This document shows positions 1 to 8,691 of a stretch of 32,622 bases of DNA, piece after piece. Every line of letters starts with the position of its first letter. Position 1 is the first letter of the stretch. The position numbers and the translations under genes were made by a program. Source of the DNA: Gemmatimonadota bacterium. GTDB lineage: Bacteria > Gemmatimonadota > Gemmatimonadetes > Gemmatimonadales > Gemmatimonadaceae. The DNA is taken from the NCBI GenBank assembly GCA_947462095.1, contig CANHNQ010000028.1, forward strand, positions 1 to 32,622, read 5' to 3'. The notes under the pieces were generated by a model, which saw only the letters and a program-made list of their open reading frames with translations, was not told the origin of the DNA and did not search any database.

Positions 1-970
1 CATACCCAACCACGATATCCGGAAGGCCATCCGCATTGAGATCGCCGACGGCCAGCGCGTACGGCGCCGTTTGCTCCCGCCCGAAGGACGTCCCCGGTGC
101 AAAGCCGCCGTCCCGGGTACCGGCATAGAGTGAGAGGCCGTTCGCTTCGTCGATGGCAACGAGATCGACCAACCCGTCGCCATTGAAGTCGCCCGCCTCC
201 GAGGCCCGAATCGCGGCGTCGGCCGGACCGAACGGCACGCCGGTGAACGCCGGCGCCGAGCCCGTGCGCGTCTGCTGGAGGTAGACCATGCTCTGCCCGC
301 CATCGCGATGCGGCACGATGAGGTCCACCAGCCCGTCGCGGTTCACGTCGGCCGGGGTGATCGTGGTGGCCGACTCCTGCGAGAAGCGCTGACACTGGTC
401 GTCGAACCGTCCCGCCCCGCGATTCAGACACAGGTAGTTGCCGCCGGGGTTCTTGCCGTAGCGGTTCGCCACGATGATGTCGGGCAGCCCGTCGCCATTC
501 ACATCCGCCACGCTCGCGTTCCGCGTGGGCCACTCGGCCTTGCCGAAGGTCGAGCCCACCGTGAAGTGCCCCGTCCCGTCGTTGAGGTACACGAGCTTCG
601 GATCAGGACGGTCGTTACTGAGCACGACGTCGAGATCGCCGTCCCGGTCGAGATCCACCAGACGCGCCGCGTACGAGCGATCGGAGGCGGTACCCAGATC
701 ACGGGCCGGCGCGAAACCACCCGTGCCGTCGCCGATCAGGACCCGGTCCACCAACGGCCAGTGACGCCCCTTGGCGAGCATGATGTCCGGCTTGCCATCG
801 CCGTTCACATCGCCAATGCTGGCATTGGCGGAGGTTTCGGAGGTCGTCTCGAGCAGGAGCACGCGATCGAACGTCGGCAGCGTCGGCAACGTGGGCTGCG
901 CGTGCGCGCTGGGGACGGCGACGGACAGCGACATCGCCACGAGGGCGGCAGTGATTCGTGAGGAGGACAT
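1..970 (-). CDS. Exported FG-GAP/VCBS repeat protein (3' end cut by window edge)
   Basis: An open frame runs from ATG at 970 to the left edge without a stop, about 323 codons; the ORF track omits it because it is incomplete. The N-terminus has a signal peptide (MSSSRITAALVAMSLSVAV, then SAHA before QPTLP), so the mature protein is exported. The rest is a series of FG-GAP/VCBS units, each with a calcium-loop motif such as DVNGDGKPDI, DLDRDGDLDV, DVNGDGLPDI, DVNRDGLVDL, DFNGDGLVDL and DLNADGLPDI, spaced about 45-60 residues. Such repeats form integrin-alpha-like beta-propellers on secreted or surface proteins; the ligand cannot be told from sequence. A weak purine-rich stretch (CAGGTTGGGG) precedes the start. 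It is transcribed away from the copper genes. The true C-terminus lies outside the window. Confidence 0.88.
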   Translation of the reverse strand, partial: MSSSRITAALVAMSLSVAVPSAHAQPTLPTLPTFDRVLLLETTSETSANASIGDVNGDGKPDIMLAKGRHWPLVDRVLIGDGTGGFAPARDLGTASDRSYAARLVDLDRDGDLDVVLSNDRPDPKLVYLNDGTGHFTVGSTFGKAEWPTRNASVADVNGDGLPDIIVANRYGKNPGGNYLCLNRGAGRFDDQCQRFSQESATTITPADVNRDGLVDLIVPHRDGGQSMVYLQQTRTGSAPAFTGVPFGPADAAIRASEAGDFNGDGLVDLVAIDEANGLSLYAGTRDGGFAPGTSFGREQTAPYALAVGDLNADGLPDIVVGY

Positions 971-1044
971 GCCCCAACCTGCTGTCGGATGCGATCGCTC
1001 GCCAGCGCCGGTGGACGTCGCGGCGGGGGAACGCCACTCCCAGA

Positions 1045-1160
1045 TTTCTCTGCGACCTCTGCGACCTCTGCCGCTCTGCGTGATCAGGCACCCCGGGGTC
1101 GGCGGCGACCGTTGCTGAACCGATCACGCAGAGATGAGGAGAACACGGAGGCCACGGGGG
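1045..1160. repeat. Hairpin-forming inverted repeat with 9-bp periodic arms (element 1)
   Basis: The left arm (1045-1085) is a degenerate tandem repeat of period 9: CTCTGCGAC, CTCTGCGAC, CTCTGCCG, then CTCTGCGTGATC. The right arm (1122-1160), read on the minus strand, is CCTCCGTGT, TCTCCTCAT, CTCTGCGTGATC. The inner 12 bp, CTCTGCGTGATC (1074-1085) and GATCACGCAGAG (1122-1133), pair perfectly across a 36-nt loop that itself holds the palindrome ACCCCGGGGT. Outside the 12 bp the arms no longer match base for base but keep the same 9-bp register. There is no T-tract, so it is not a standard terminator. Element 2 at 19535-19680 shares the substring TCCGTGTTCT and the period. Function unknown. Confidence 0.7.
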
Positions 1161-1198
1161 GCCAGCTGACCATGACGGACTCAGCCGTGTCAACCGGA

Positions 1199-1250
1199 GC
1201 CAGTTGACATAGGGGTGGGGGGTATACAACTTGAAAGAATTTACATAGCC
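1199..1250 (+). promoter_or_regulatory. Candidate control region of the copper genes (G-tract between AT-rich flanks)
   Basis: Upstream of the HMA gene lies a TTGACAT hexamer (1204-1210) followed at once by AGGGGTGGGGGGTATAC (1211-1227) and an AT-rich stretch ending ACATAGCCCCC. The G-tract flanked by TA steps loosely resembles operators of the CsoR copper-sensor family, and GGGGGGTAT and ATAGCCCCC form an imperfect inverted pair. A -10 box at the right distance from TTGACA is not evident. The assignment is based mainly on position and composition, so it is tentative. Confidence 0.3.
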
Positions 1251-1278
1251 CCCATTCCTCATTTCAACGGGTGGATCG

Positions 1279-1488
1279 ATGGACAAGCTCACGATGCAGA
1301 TCACCGGCATGACCTGCGGCCATTGCGTCGCCGGCGTCACGCGCGCCCTCAAGGGCGTCCCCGGCGTCACCGTCGATCAGGTGGCCATCGGCACGGCCTC
1401 CGTGGCGTACGACCCGACGGCCACCACGTCGGCCGACATCACCACGGCGGTGGAAGAGGAAGGCTACCACGTCGTGTCGGCGGCCTAG
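1279..1488 (+). CDS. Small heavy-metal-associated (HMA) domain protein, CopZ-like
   Basis: A 69-residue protein consisting of one HMA domain. The metal-binding loop GMTCGHC lies at the N-terminal end of the first helix (about residues 10-16) and its two cysteines would bind Cu+ in the usual linear fashion. The fold pattern continues through [10 protein letters not shown] and ends near GYHVVSA, typical of CopZ/Atx1-like chaperones. It has no signal peptide and should be cytosolic. The gene ends 13 bp before copA on the same strand, so the two are probably co-transcribed and this protein likely delivers Cu+ to the ATPase. The domain call is secure; copper rather than another soft metal is inferred from the neighbour. 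The ATG start gives a full-length domain. Confidence 0.9.
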   Translation: MDKLTMQITGMTCGHCVAGVTRALKGVPGVTVDQVAIGTASVAYDPTATTSADITTAVEEEGYHVVSAA

Positions 1489-1501
1489 CACGGGACGCAC
1501 C

Positions 1502-3913
1502 ATGACGGCGACCGCGCCCCCGGGCACCGCCCATCGCACGATCCGCATTCCGGTCACGGGGATGACGTGCGCGGCCTGTCAGTCGCGCGTGCAGCGCACG
1601 CTGCAGAAGCAGCCGGGCGTCAACGACGCCACCGTGAACCTGATCCTCAACGACGCCACGGTCACCTTCGACCCAGCCGCCACGTCCCCCGACGCGCTCG
1701 TCGCGGTCATCCGCGACGTGGGCTACGGCGCGTCGCTCGCGGTCCCCGATCAGACGGCGCTCGACGAGCAGGACGCACGAGACGACAGCGCGACCGCCGA
1801 GTATCACACGCTCCGCCGCAAGGCGGTGGGGAGTGGCATCGCGGGGGTGATCGCGATGCTCATCTCCATGCCGCTCATGAGCCAGCTGGCCGCCACGACG
1901 CACGTGCACGGCGGCGCGTCGTCGGTGGGCGATCCGTTCATGCGCTGGACCATGACGGTGCTCGATCCGGCGTGCCGGCGCGCGGCGCCGTGGATGTACG
2001 CCGTCGACCCGCGCGTGACGACCTGGCTCCTGCTCGTGCTGACGCTCGTGGTCATGACGTGGGCGGGTCGTCACTTCTACACCGGTGCCTGGAGCGCCTT
2101 TCGGCACCACGCCGCCGATATGAACACGCTGGTGGCGGTCGGCACCGCAGCGGCCTTTCTGTACTCGCTGGTGGCCACGGTCGCGCCCGACTTCTTCATC
2201 AGCCGCGGCGTGGCGCCCGATGTGTACTACGAAGCGGTCGTCCTCATCATCGCGTTCATTCTCACGGGCAACAGCTTCGAGGCGCGCGCCAAACAGCGGA
2301 CGTCGTCCGCACTGCGGGCGCTCGTGCATCTGCAACCCAAGACGGCGCGTGTTCTGCGCGATGACGCGGAGCGCGATCTGCCGGTCGAATCGGTGATGGC
2401 CGGCGACACCGTGATCGTGCGCCCCGGCGAACGGATCCCCGTCGACGGCGAACTCCTCGCGGGACGCAGTGCCGTTGACGAAAGCATGCTGACCGGCGAA
2501 TCGATGCCGGTCGCCAAAGCCGTCGGCGACCGCGTGATCGGCGGCACCATGAACACCACCGGCGCCTTCCGTTTCCGCGCCACGACCGTGGGCAGCGACA
2601 GCGTGCTGGCGCAGATCGTTGCACTCATGCGCGATGCACAAGGCTCACGGGCGCCGATTCAACGGCTCGCCGATCGCATCTCCGGCATCTTCGTGCCCAT
2701 CGTGCTGGCGCTCGCGGTCGTGACGTTCGTGATCTGGTTCATTGCGGCGGAGCAGGCGCCGGCGGTGCGCGCTGGCGCGGCGGCCGTCGCGGTCTTGATC
2801 ATCGCCTGCCCCTGCGCCATGGGGCTCGCGGTGCCAACGGCGGTGATGGTGGCCACCGGCACAGGCGCCGAACTCGGCGTGCTCATCAAGGGTGGTGAAG
2901 CCCTGCAGCGGGCCGCTGATCTGAACACGGTGCTCCTCGACAAAACCGGCACCGTGACCGAAGGGCAACCGGCGGTCACCGATGTCATCCTCGCGCCGGA
3001 CAGCACGTTCCGACACCGCGAGACGGCGCTGCTCCAGTTGGTGGCGTCCATCGAATCCCGCAGTGAACATCCGCTGGCCGAGGCCATCGTGCGCCATGTC
3101 AAGGCGCGCGGCCTCGCCGTCGCGGAACCGGACACCTTCGCATCCGTGACCGGACGTGGTGCGATCGGCGTCGTGCGCGACGACGGCCCAGCGGTCGCGA
3201 TCGCGGTCGGCAACGCGGCCTTGATGGCCGACTACGCCGTGCACACCGCGCCGCTACATGCGGACGCGGACCGTCTCGCCGCCGATGGCAAGACGCCGAT
3301 GTTCGTGGCCATCGAGGGCGTCCTCGCCGGCCTCATCGCGGTGGCGGATCCGATCAAGGAGAGTTCGCGGGGCGCGATCGCGCAGTTGCGCGCGATGGGG
3401 CTCGACGTCGTCATGCTGACGGGCGACAATCAGCGCACGGCCGACGCCGTGGCGCGCTTGGCCGGCATCGATCGGGTCGTGGCCGAGGTGCTGCCGGCGG
3501 GCAAGGTGGCGGAGATTGTGCGACGGCAGGCGGCCGGGGGTGTGGTGGCGATGATCGGCGACGGCATCAACGACGCCCCAGCGCTGGCGCAGGCGGATGT
3601 CGGCATGGCCATGGGGACCGGCACCGACGTCGCGATCGACGCGGGCGACATCGTGCTCATGCGCGGCGACTTGCACGCGGCGGCCCAGGCCATCGCCCTC
3701 TCGCGGCGTACGATGCGCACCATCAAGCAGAATCTTTTTTGGGCGTTCGTGTACAACGTGATCGGGATTCCCGTGGCCGCCGGTGCCTTGTATCCGGCCT
3801 TCGGCCTCTTGCTCAGTCCCATTCTGGCGAGTGCGGCGATGGCGTTCAGCTCGGTCAGTGTCGTATCGAACAGTCTGCGGTTGCGGGGCTTCGCGACCAC
3901 GCGGCCGTCGTGA
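1502..3913 (+). CDS. copA: Cu+-exporting P1B-type ATPase
   Basis: An 803-residue inner-membrane ATPase that would pump Cu+ out of the cytosol. Order of parts: one N-terminal HMA domain with GMTCAAC (C23, C26); transmembrane helices; actuator domain with TGES near residue 330; the transmembrane metal site CPC (C436, C438) followed by AMGLA, where most CopA proteins have ALGLA; phosphorylation loop DKTGT (D480); the HP motif (SEHPLAEA) that marks the P1B class; MLTGDN; hinge [16 protein letters not shown]; and the C-terminal helices with YN and [15 protein letters not shown], which contribute the second Cu+ site. These signatures fit the Cu+ (P1B-1) subtype. It follows the HMA gene by 13 bp. 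Length and motifs are complete, with no sign of damage. Confidence 0.95.
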   Translation: MTATAPPGTAHRTIRIPVTGMTCAACQSRVQRTLQKQPGVNDATVNLILNDATVTFDPAATSPDALVAVIRDVGYGASLAVPDQTALDEQDARDDSATAEYHTLRRKAVGSGIAGVIAMLISMPLMSQLAATTHVHGGASSVGDPFMRWTMTVLDPACRRAAPWMYAVDPRVTTWLLLVLTLVVMTWAGRHFYTGAWSAFRHHAADMNTLVAVGTAAAFLYSLVATVAPDFFISRGVAPDVYYEAVVLIIAFILTGNSFEARAKQRTSSALRALVHLQPKTARVLRDDAERDLPVESVMAGDTVIVRPGERIPVDGELLAGRSAVDESMLTGESMPVAKAVGDRVIGGTMNTTGAFRFRATTVGSDSVLAQIVALMRDAQGSRAPIQRLADRISGIFVPIVLALAVVTFVIWFIAAEQAPAVRAGAAAVAVLIIACPCAMGLAVPTAVMVATGTGAELGVLIKGGEALQRAADLNTVLLDKTGTVTEGQPAVTDVILAPDSTFRHRETALLQLVASIESRSEHPLAEAIVRHVKARGLAVAEPDTFASVTGRGAIGVVRDDGPAVAIAVGNAALMADYAVHTAPLHADADRLAADGKTPMFVAIEGVLAGLIAVADPIKESSRGAIAQLRAMGLDVVMLTGDNQRTADAVARLAGIDRVVAEVLPAGKVAEIVRRQAAGGVVAMIGDGINDAPALAQADVGMAMGTGTDVAIDAGDIVLMRGDLHAAAQAIALSRRTMRTIKQNLFWAFVYNVIGIPVAAGALYPAFGLLLSPILASAAMAFSSVSVVSNSLRLRGFATTRPS

Positions 3914-4029
3914 CACGGCCACCACGCACCGCACGTCAGCCGTAAACTGCTCACGCGACCGGCGCCAACCCGTTACCCTGCTGGTATGACGGACAGCGAC
4001 GCACACTCCGACCCGAGCAGGCGGTATCC

Positions 4030-5913
4030 GTGACCGTGTCCAGTTCCGAGGCGCTCCGACAGACGTTCCGTGATGTCGCCATCGGCATGGTGATCACGGA
4101 CGTCGACGGGCAGATCCTCCAGACGAACGAGGCATTCTGCCGTCTGCTCGGCTACGACGACGCGGTCCTGACCGGCCGCGCCATCCGGTCGCTGATTCAC
4201 GCCGACGATCAGGCGCTCGATGCACAGGTACTTCGCGACCTGTTGGCGGGTGTGCGCCGTAGTGACGTGATTACGAAACGCTTCGTACACGCCAGCGGTC
4301 GCGAAATCTGGGGGGACGTCAACTTCTCGGTCGTCCGCGACGAGCACGGCGCGCCGGCGTTCATTGTGCGCATGACCGAGGATGTCTCGGCGCGGAAGCA
4401 GGCGCAGAACGAGCGCGACCGGCTGTTCGACCTGTCGCTGGATATGTTGAGCATCGCCAACTTCGACGGCTGGTTCACGCAGGTGAACCCGGCCTGGACG
4501 CGGTGCCTGGGGTGGACGGCCGAGGAGCTCACCAGCCGTCCCCTGATCGAGTTCGTGCACCCCGACGACCGCGAGGCCACGCTGTTGGCCCGCAGCCGGA
4601 TCCTCCCCGGTCAGCCCATTCGCGGTTTCGAGAACCGCTATCTGTGCAAGGATGGATCATTCCGCTGGCTCTCGTGGAGCGTCCATCCGCAAGTGGACAC
4701 GCAGCAGGTCATCGGCGTGGTACGCGATATCACCGATCTGAAGCGAGACGAGGCCGAACGGCGGCTGCTCGAGGCGCGCGTGGTCCGGGCCCAGCGGATG
4801 GAGGGCATCGGCACGCTGGCCGGCGGGATTGCGCATGACCTGAACAACGTGCTCGCCCCGATCATGTTGTCCGTCGACATGCTCAAGGAGGAGCTGCGCA
4901 CCGAGGCCCAGCGTGAGGTGCTCGGCACGATCAAAGCGAGCACGGAACGGGGCGCTGACATGCTGCGACAGGTGCTGTCGTTCGCCCGCGGCGTGGAAGG
5001 GGAGCGCGTGGTGCTGAGCATCGCGGCGGTCATGCGCGATGTGCTGCAGCTCGTCAGCGATCGCCTCATGTCCAACGTGGAGATCCGTATGTCACTGCCG
5101 GAGAACCTGTGGGCGTTCACCGGCGACTCCACGCAAATCCAGCAGGTGTTGCTCAATCTGATCCTGAATGCCCGCGACGCGATGCCCGGCGGTGGCACGA
5201 TCACCATGTCGGCGGGCAACGCGGTCTTACGCGCGGCGGACGTGCCCACGCCCGACCTCCCCGCTGGCGCCTACCTGCAGATCGAGGTGCGCGACACCGG
5301 CCATGGCATCGCCCCCGATCATCTCGACAAGATTTTCGACCCCTTCTTCACGACCAAGGGCGTTGGCGAAGGATCCGGACTGGGTCTCTCCACCTCCATG
5401 TCGATCGTACGGAGCCATGGCGGATTTCTGCACGTCGAGAGCGCGCTCGGCGTTGGCACGACCTTCCGGCTGTCGCTCCCCGCGTCGACGGAGCCGGCCA
5501 TCCCCGTCGTCGATCCCGCGCCGACGCTGCCACAGGGGGGCGGCGAGTGCATTCTGGTCATCGACGATGAGGCGTCGATCCGTCGCCTGCTCGAGGCCTC
5601 GCTGCAGCGCGCCGGCTACCGGGTCCTCCTCGCCGCCGACGGCGCGGAGGGGGTGGCGCGCTTCACGGCGCACCGTGGCGAGATCGCGCTGGTCCTCACG
5701 GACCTGATGATGCCCGTCATGGACGGCATGGCGACCATCCGGACGATCCGCGCGATCGACCCGACCGTCGGGATCATGGCGATGAGCGGCGTGGCCACCG
5801 CCGAACGCCGCATCGAGGTGCTGGGCCAGGGCGCCTCGCACTTCCTCGCCAAGCCGTTCGCGGCCGACACGCTGCTGTCCGCGGTACGCGCCGCCATGCC
5901 GGACGTCGCGTAG
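4030..5913 (+). CDS. PAS-PAS hybrid sensor histidine kinase with C-terminal receiver
   Basis: A 627-residue soluble kinase without transmembrane segments. Two PAS domains (about residues 10-122 and 130-240; the second ends VVRDITDLKRDE) are followed by a HisKA dimerisation helix with the phospho-accepting histidine in GIAHDLNN (H269), a HATPase domain with N-box LNLILNARDAM (N380) and G-boxes DTGHGIAPD and GSGLGLS, and a C-terminal receiver with acidic pocket IDDE (511-514), phospho-acceptor D558 in LTDLMMP and the lysine of LAKPF. It probably senses a cytosolic signal and relays phosphate from H269 to D558. The GTG at 4030 is chosen because AGGCGG lies just upstream and it gives an intact first PAS; GTG at 4036 is an alternative. 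No response regulator or phosphotransfer gene is adjacent, so it is an orphan and its target is unknown. Confidence 0.9.
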   Translation: MTVSSSEALRQTFRDVAIGMVITDVDGQILQTNEAFCRLLGYDDAVLTGRAIRSLIHADDQALDAQVLRDLLAGVRRSDVITKRFVHASGREIWGDVNFSVVRDEHGAPAFIVRMTEDVSARKQAQNERDRLFDLSLDMLSIANFDGWFTQVNPAWTRCLGWTAEELTSRPLIEFVHPDDREATLLARSRILPGQPIRGFENRYLCKDGSFRWLSWSVHPQVDTQQVIGVVRDITDLKRDEAERRLLEARVVRAQRMEGIGTLAGGIAHDLNNVLAPIMLSVDMLKEELRTEAQREVLGTIKASTERGADMLRQVLSFARGVEGERVVLSIAAVMRDVLQLVSDRLMSNVEIRMSLPENLWAFTGDSTQIQQVLLNLILNARDAMPGGGTITMSAGNAVLRAADVPTPDLPAGAYLQIEVRDTGHGIAPDHLDKIFDPFFTTKGVGEGSGLGLSTSMSIVRSHGGFLHVESALGVGTTFRLSLPASTEPAIPVVDPAPTLPQGGGECILVIDDEASIRRLLEASLQRAGYRVLLAADGAEGVARFTAHRGEIALVLTDLMMPVMDGMATIRTIRAIDPTVGIMAMSGVATAERRIEVLGQGASHFLAKPFAADTLLSAVRAAMPDVA

Positions 5914-5946
5914 GCGCGGCGACGGCGCGCGGACAGGGGCGTCGCG

Positions 5947-5980
5947 CCCACCGCTAGGCGCGACGTGGGCCCATCGCTAG
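5947..5980 (+). promoter_or_regulatory. Direct repeat upstream of nuoA, possible promoter/operator
   Basis: Two copies of CCCAYCGCTAG (CCCACCGCTAG at 5947-5957 and CCCATCGCTAG at 5970-5980) lie 23 bp apart, about two helical turns, in the 148-bp gap between the kinase gene and nuoA. The second copy runs into TAGTTT, which could serve as a -10 element. No good -35 is visible. The gap also holds a small GC hairpin (GGGCG/CGCCC around 5939-5949) that lacks a T-tract. The nuo operon promoter must lie in or before this gap unless transcription reads through from the kinase gene. Tentative. Confidence 0.3.
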
Positions 5981-6061
5981 TTTCCGCACCGTAACGGCGC
6001 CATGCGCCGGTCGTGTTCGGTACCCGCCTGTTGGAACCTGTCGGTCTCCCTCGTCCCCACG

Positions 6062-6427
6062 ATGAGCCCCTACGTCACCTTCCTGCTGTATCTGCTGGCG
6101 ATCATCGGCTTTCTTGGGCTCGTGCTCACGCTGAACGCGTGGCTCGGCCCCAAGCCGGCGATGACCAGCACCAAGTTCGAGCCGTTCGAATGCGGTGCGA
6201 CCCCCGTGGATATCGTGAACGTGAAGGCCGTACCGATCAAGTATTACGCGGTCGCGATCCTCTTCATCCTGTTCGACCTCGAAACGATGTTTCTGTTCAT
6301 CTGGGCCCTTGGCGCCCGGCCGCTCTCGGGGTTTCTGATGTTCACGCTGGCGCTGTTCGTCTTTCTGCTCGTCATCAGCCTCTTGTACGTCTACAAGGCG
6401 CGTATTCTGGAAGCGGTCACGGAGTAA
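6062..6427 (+). CDS. nuoA: NADH-quinone oxidoreductase subunit A
   Basis: This 121-residue membrane subunit belongs to the proton-pumping arm of complex I. It has three predicted helices, with the conserved loop FEPFECGATPVDI between the first two and KYYAVAILFILFDLETMFLF in the second, the family signature. The ORF track starts at 6002, but those 20 extra residues (MRRSCSVPACW...) do not fit the family; the ATG at 6062 (MSPYVTFLLYLL) starts directly at the first helix and is chosen here. No clear Shine-Dalgarno sequence precedes either start. It is the first gene of the operon, 2 bp from nuoB. Confidence 0.93.
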   Translation: MSPYVTFLLYLLAIIGFLGLVLTLNAWLGPKPAMTSTKFEPFECGATPVDIVNVKAVPIKYYAVAILFILFDLETMFLFIWALGARPLSGFLMFTLALFVFLLVISLLYVYKARILEAVTE

Positions 6428-6429
6428 TC

Positions 6430-6981
6430 ATGTACGGCAAACCGCTTCCCATCGTGGACGCCCTCGGCGCCCCGGCTACGAACGCGAGCGCATCCACGCA
6501 CACCAAGCACGCGTCGTTCGAGTATCTCACGACGCGCAAGGACGAACTGGTCGGCTGGGCACGCAAGTTCTCGCTGTTCCCGTATCCGTTCGTGACGGCG
6601 TGCTGCGCCATGGAGTTCATGGCCGTCAGCGCCTCTGCGTACGACACCGACCGCTTCGGCGCCGCCCTGCCCCGCTTCTCGCCGCGTCAGGCCGACCTGC
6701 TGATGGTCGTCGGCACGGTCACGCAGAAACAGGCGCCGATCCTGCTCAAGGTGTACGAGCAGATGTGCGAGCCCAAATGGGTCATGGCCTTCGGGGTCTG
6801 CGCCACCTCGGGCGGGTTCTATCAGAACTACGCGTCGCTGCCCGGCATCGACCGCATCATTCCGGTGGACGTGTACGTGCCGGGATGTCCGCCGCGCCCC
6901 GAGATGGTGATCGACGGCATCATGCAGTTGCAGGAGAAGATCGCCAACGGCAAGCACCACATCGTCAACGAGTCGTTCTGA
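6430..6981 (+). CDS. nuoB: NADH-quinone oxidoreductase subunit B
   Basis: A 183-residue peripheral subunit that holds the terminal [4Fe-4S] cluster N2, which passes electrons to quinone at the interface with NuoD. The ligands are visible: the tandem cysteines of VTACCAMEFM (C58, C59), C124 in FGVCATSGGF and C153 in VPGCPPRPE. The quinone-site segment VDVYVPGCPPRPE is fully conserved. The N-terminal 30 residues are variable, as usual. ATG at 6430 follows the nuoA stop by 2 bp, so translation is probably coupled. Confidence 0.96.
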   Translation: MYGKPLPIVDALGAPATNASASTHTKHASFEYLTTRKDELVGWARKFSLFPYPFVTACCAMEFMAVSASAYDTDRFGAALPRFSPRQADLLMVVGTVTQKQAPILLKVYEQMCEPKWVMAFGVCATSGGFYQNYASLPGIDRIIPVDVYVPGCPPRPEMVIDGIMQLQEKIANGKHHIVNESF

Positions 6982-6983
6982 CG

Positions 6984-7484
6984 GTGACCACGCCGATTCT
7001 CGATCTCGTGGCGCAGCAGCTCGCGCCGAACGCCGGTATCGCATCGCTTGGCGTGCAGCATGGCGTCCTGGTGCTCCAGCTCGAACCGGCCGCGCTCCTG
7101 GCCGTCGCGACGCGCCTCAAGTCGGAGTTCGCCTTCGACCTCTTTCTCGATGTCACGGCGGTGGACTGGCCCGATGCCCCGCTGCGCTTTGAAGTGGTGC
7201 ACCATTTCTACTCGACCACGCACAAGGTGCGCGTGCGCCTGAAGACGCGGGTGAGTATCGACGATCCCACGGTGGACACGCTGACCTCGCTGTTCGGATC
7301 GGCCGGCTATATGGAGCGCGAGTGCCACGACATGTACGGCATCGTGTTCCGCGGCAACGACGATCTCCGCCCCATTCTGCTGTACGAAGGCTTCTCGGGA
7401 CATCCGCTGCGCAAGGACTACCCCAAGCAGCTGGAGCAGCCGCTGGTCCCCTACCGTCCGCCGCAGGGTACCCTTGTCCGCTAG
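6984..7484 (+). CDS. nuoC: NADH-quinone oxidoreductase subunit C
   Basis: A 166-residue peripheral-arm subunit of the 30-kDa family. The C-terminal signature is clear: ERECHDMYGIVFRGN followed by HPLRKDYP. It packs against NuoD and NuoB and carries no cofactor. The start is GTG at 6984, 2 bp after the nuoB stop; the longer ORF in the track (from 6600) is only upstream read-through inside nuoB. NuoC and NuoD are separate proteins here, unlike the NuoCD fusion of enterobacteria. Its 3' end overlaps the nuoD start by 11 bp. Confidence 0.94.
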   Translation: MTTPILDLVAQQLAPNAGIASLGVQHGVLVLQLEPAALLAVATRLKSEFAFDLFLDVTAVDWPDAPLRFEVVHHFYSTTHKVRVRLKTRVSIDDPTVDTLTSLFGSAGYMERECHDMYGIVFRGNDDLRPILLYEGFSGHPLRKDYPKQLEQPLVPYRPPQGTLVR

Positions 7485-8691
7485 CATCCCGAATCCGGTC
7501 CGCTCGGCCTTCACCACGCACGAGCGCGACGACACGGTCATCGTCAACATCGGCCCGTCGCACCCGGCCACCCACGGCACGGTGCAGATCATCGCCGAAC
7601 TCGATGGCGAGAAAGTGCTGCGCACCGACGTGCACTGCGGCTATCTGCACCGCGGTTTCGAAAAGGAGTGCGAGGATCACACCTGGCACAACCTGATCCC
7701 GTACGTCGACCGCCTGAACTACTGCTCCGCCCTGATCAACGACTTCGCCTACTGCGATGCCGTGGAACAGATGATGGGCATCGAGATCACGCCGCGCACG
7801 AAGTACCTGCGCACGCTGCTGTCTGAGTACATGCGCATCACCGACCACCTCACGTGCGTGGCGGCGAGTCTCATGGAGCTCGGCGCGATGACCGCGTTCC
7901 TGTATCTGGTCACGGTGCGCGATTTCATGTACGAGCATCTCGCGGCGCTCACCGGCGCGCGCGTGACGTACTCGTACGGCCGGATCGGCGGACTCGCCAA
8001 CGACGTCCCCGACGGTTGGTTCACGCGTCTGCGCGAGATCCTCGCCGAGTACGAGACGTACATCGAGCGCGTGCACGGGCTGGTCGATCGCAACCGTATT
8101 TTCATCGACCGGCTGCGCAACGTGGGCACGATCAGCACCGCCGATGCCCTGCACTGGGGATTCACCGGCGTGATCCTGCGCTCCACCGGCGTGCCCCGCG
8201 ACCTGCGCAAGGATACGCCGTACCTGGCGTACGCCGAGCTCGATTTCGATGTCCCCGTGGGCATCAACGGCGACAACTACGATCGCTATTACGTGCGCAT
8301 GCGCGAGATGGACGAATCGGTCTACATGATCCGTCAGCTCATGGACATGATGCCCGAGGGGCCGATCAACGTCGACGACCGCCGCTGCGTGTTCCCCGAG
8401 AAGACGCTCGTGTACAACGAGATCGAATCGCTGATCAATCACTTCAAGCTCGTCATGGACGGCCCGTCCGTGCCGGCTGGTGAGATCTACGTGGCGCACG
8501 AAGCGCCCAATGGCGAACTCGGGTTCTTCCTCGTGAGCACCGGCGGCGGGACGCCGCACAAGGTGCACGTGCGGTCCCCCAGCTTCGTCCACATGGGCGG
8601 CGTGCACCGCATGCTCAACGGCCATCAGCTCGCCGACGTCGTCACGACGTTCGGCTCCGTCAACATGATCGGTGGGGAGTGCGATCGATGA
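7474..8691 (+). CDS. nuoD: NADH-quinone oxidoreductase subunit D
   Basis: A 405-residue 49-kDa-family subunit that forms most of the quinone-binding pocket together with NuoB. The N-terminal quinone-loop signature VNIGPSHPATHGTVQ is present, as are GRIGGLANDVP and the C-terminal PSFVHMGGVHRML and DVVTTFGSVNMIGGECDR. The family descends from the large subunit of [NiFe] hydrogenases but has lost the metal ligands. The best start is TTG at 7474, preceded by GCAGGG and overlapping nuoC by 11 bp; no ATG or GTG lies before the conserved core. It overlaps nuoE by ATGA. Confidence 0.95.
   Translation: MSASIPNPVRSAFTTHERDDTVIVNIGPSHPATHGTVQIIAELDGEKVLRTDVHCGYLHRGFEKECEDHTWHNLIPYVDRLNYCSALINDFAYCDAVEQMMGIEITPRTKYLRTLLSEYMRITDHLTCVAASLMELGAMTAFLYLVTVRDFMYEHLAALTGARVTYSYGRIGGLANDVPDGWFTRLREILAEYETYIERVHGLVDRNRIFIDRLRNVGTISTADALHWGFTGVILRSTGVPRDLRKDTPYLAYAELDFDVPVGINGDNYDRYYVRMREMDESVYMIRQLMDMMPEGPINVDDRRCVFPEKTLVYNEIESLINHFKLVMDGPSVPAGEIYVAHEAPNGELGFFLVSTGGGTPHKVHVRSPSFVHMGGVHRMLNGHQLADVVTTFGSVNMIGGECDR

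Larger units (their letters stand above)
971..1278. other. Intergenic region between divergent genes
   Basis: This 308-bp gap separates the FG-GAP gene (minus) from the copper genes (plus). It contains the 9-bp-periodic inverted repeat at 1045-1160, a degenerate direct repeat (GCCAGCTGACCAT at 1161, GCCAGTTGACAT at 1199) and a G-rich tract before the copper genes. The short plus-strand ORFs listed here (for example 989..1207) are low-complexity and have no recognisable product, so I see no gene. The promoters for both flanking genes must lie here, but no convincing -35/-10 pair could be picked. Confidence 0.6.

Noticed and set aside
1439-2641. Long minus-strand ORF of 400 aa opposite copA
   Set aside because: It is antisense to the clear CopA frame, is rich in H, R, G and D as expected from complementary GC-rich codons, and shows no domain.
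3986-4033. A 15-codon ORF (ATG at 3986, stop overlapping the kinase GTG) that could be a leader peptide
   Set aside because: It has no ribosome site and no recognisable regulatory amino-acid run; the overlap with the GTG at 4030 could be chance.
5936-5952. GC hairpin GGGCG-TCG-CGCCC after the kinase gene as an intrinsic terminator
   Set aside because: The stem is only 5 bp and no T-run follows.
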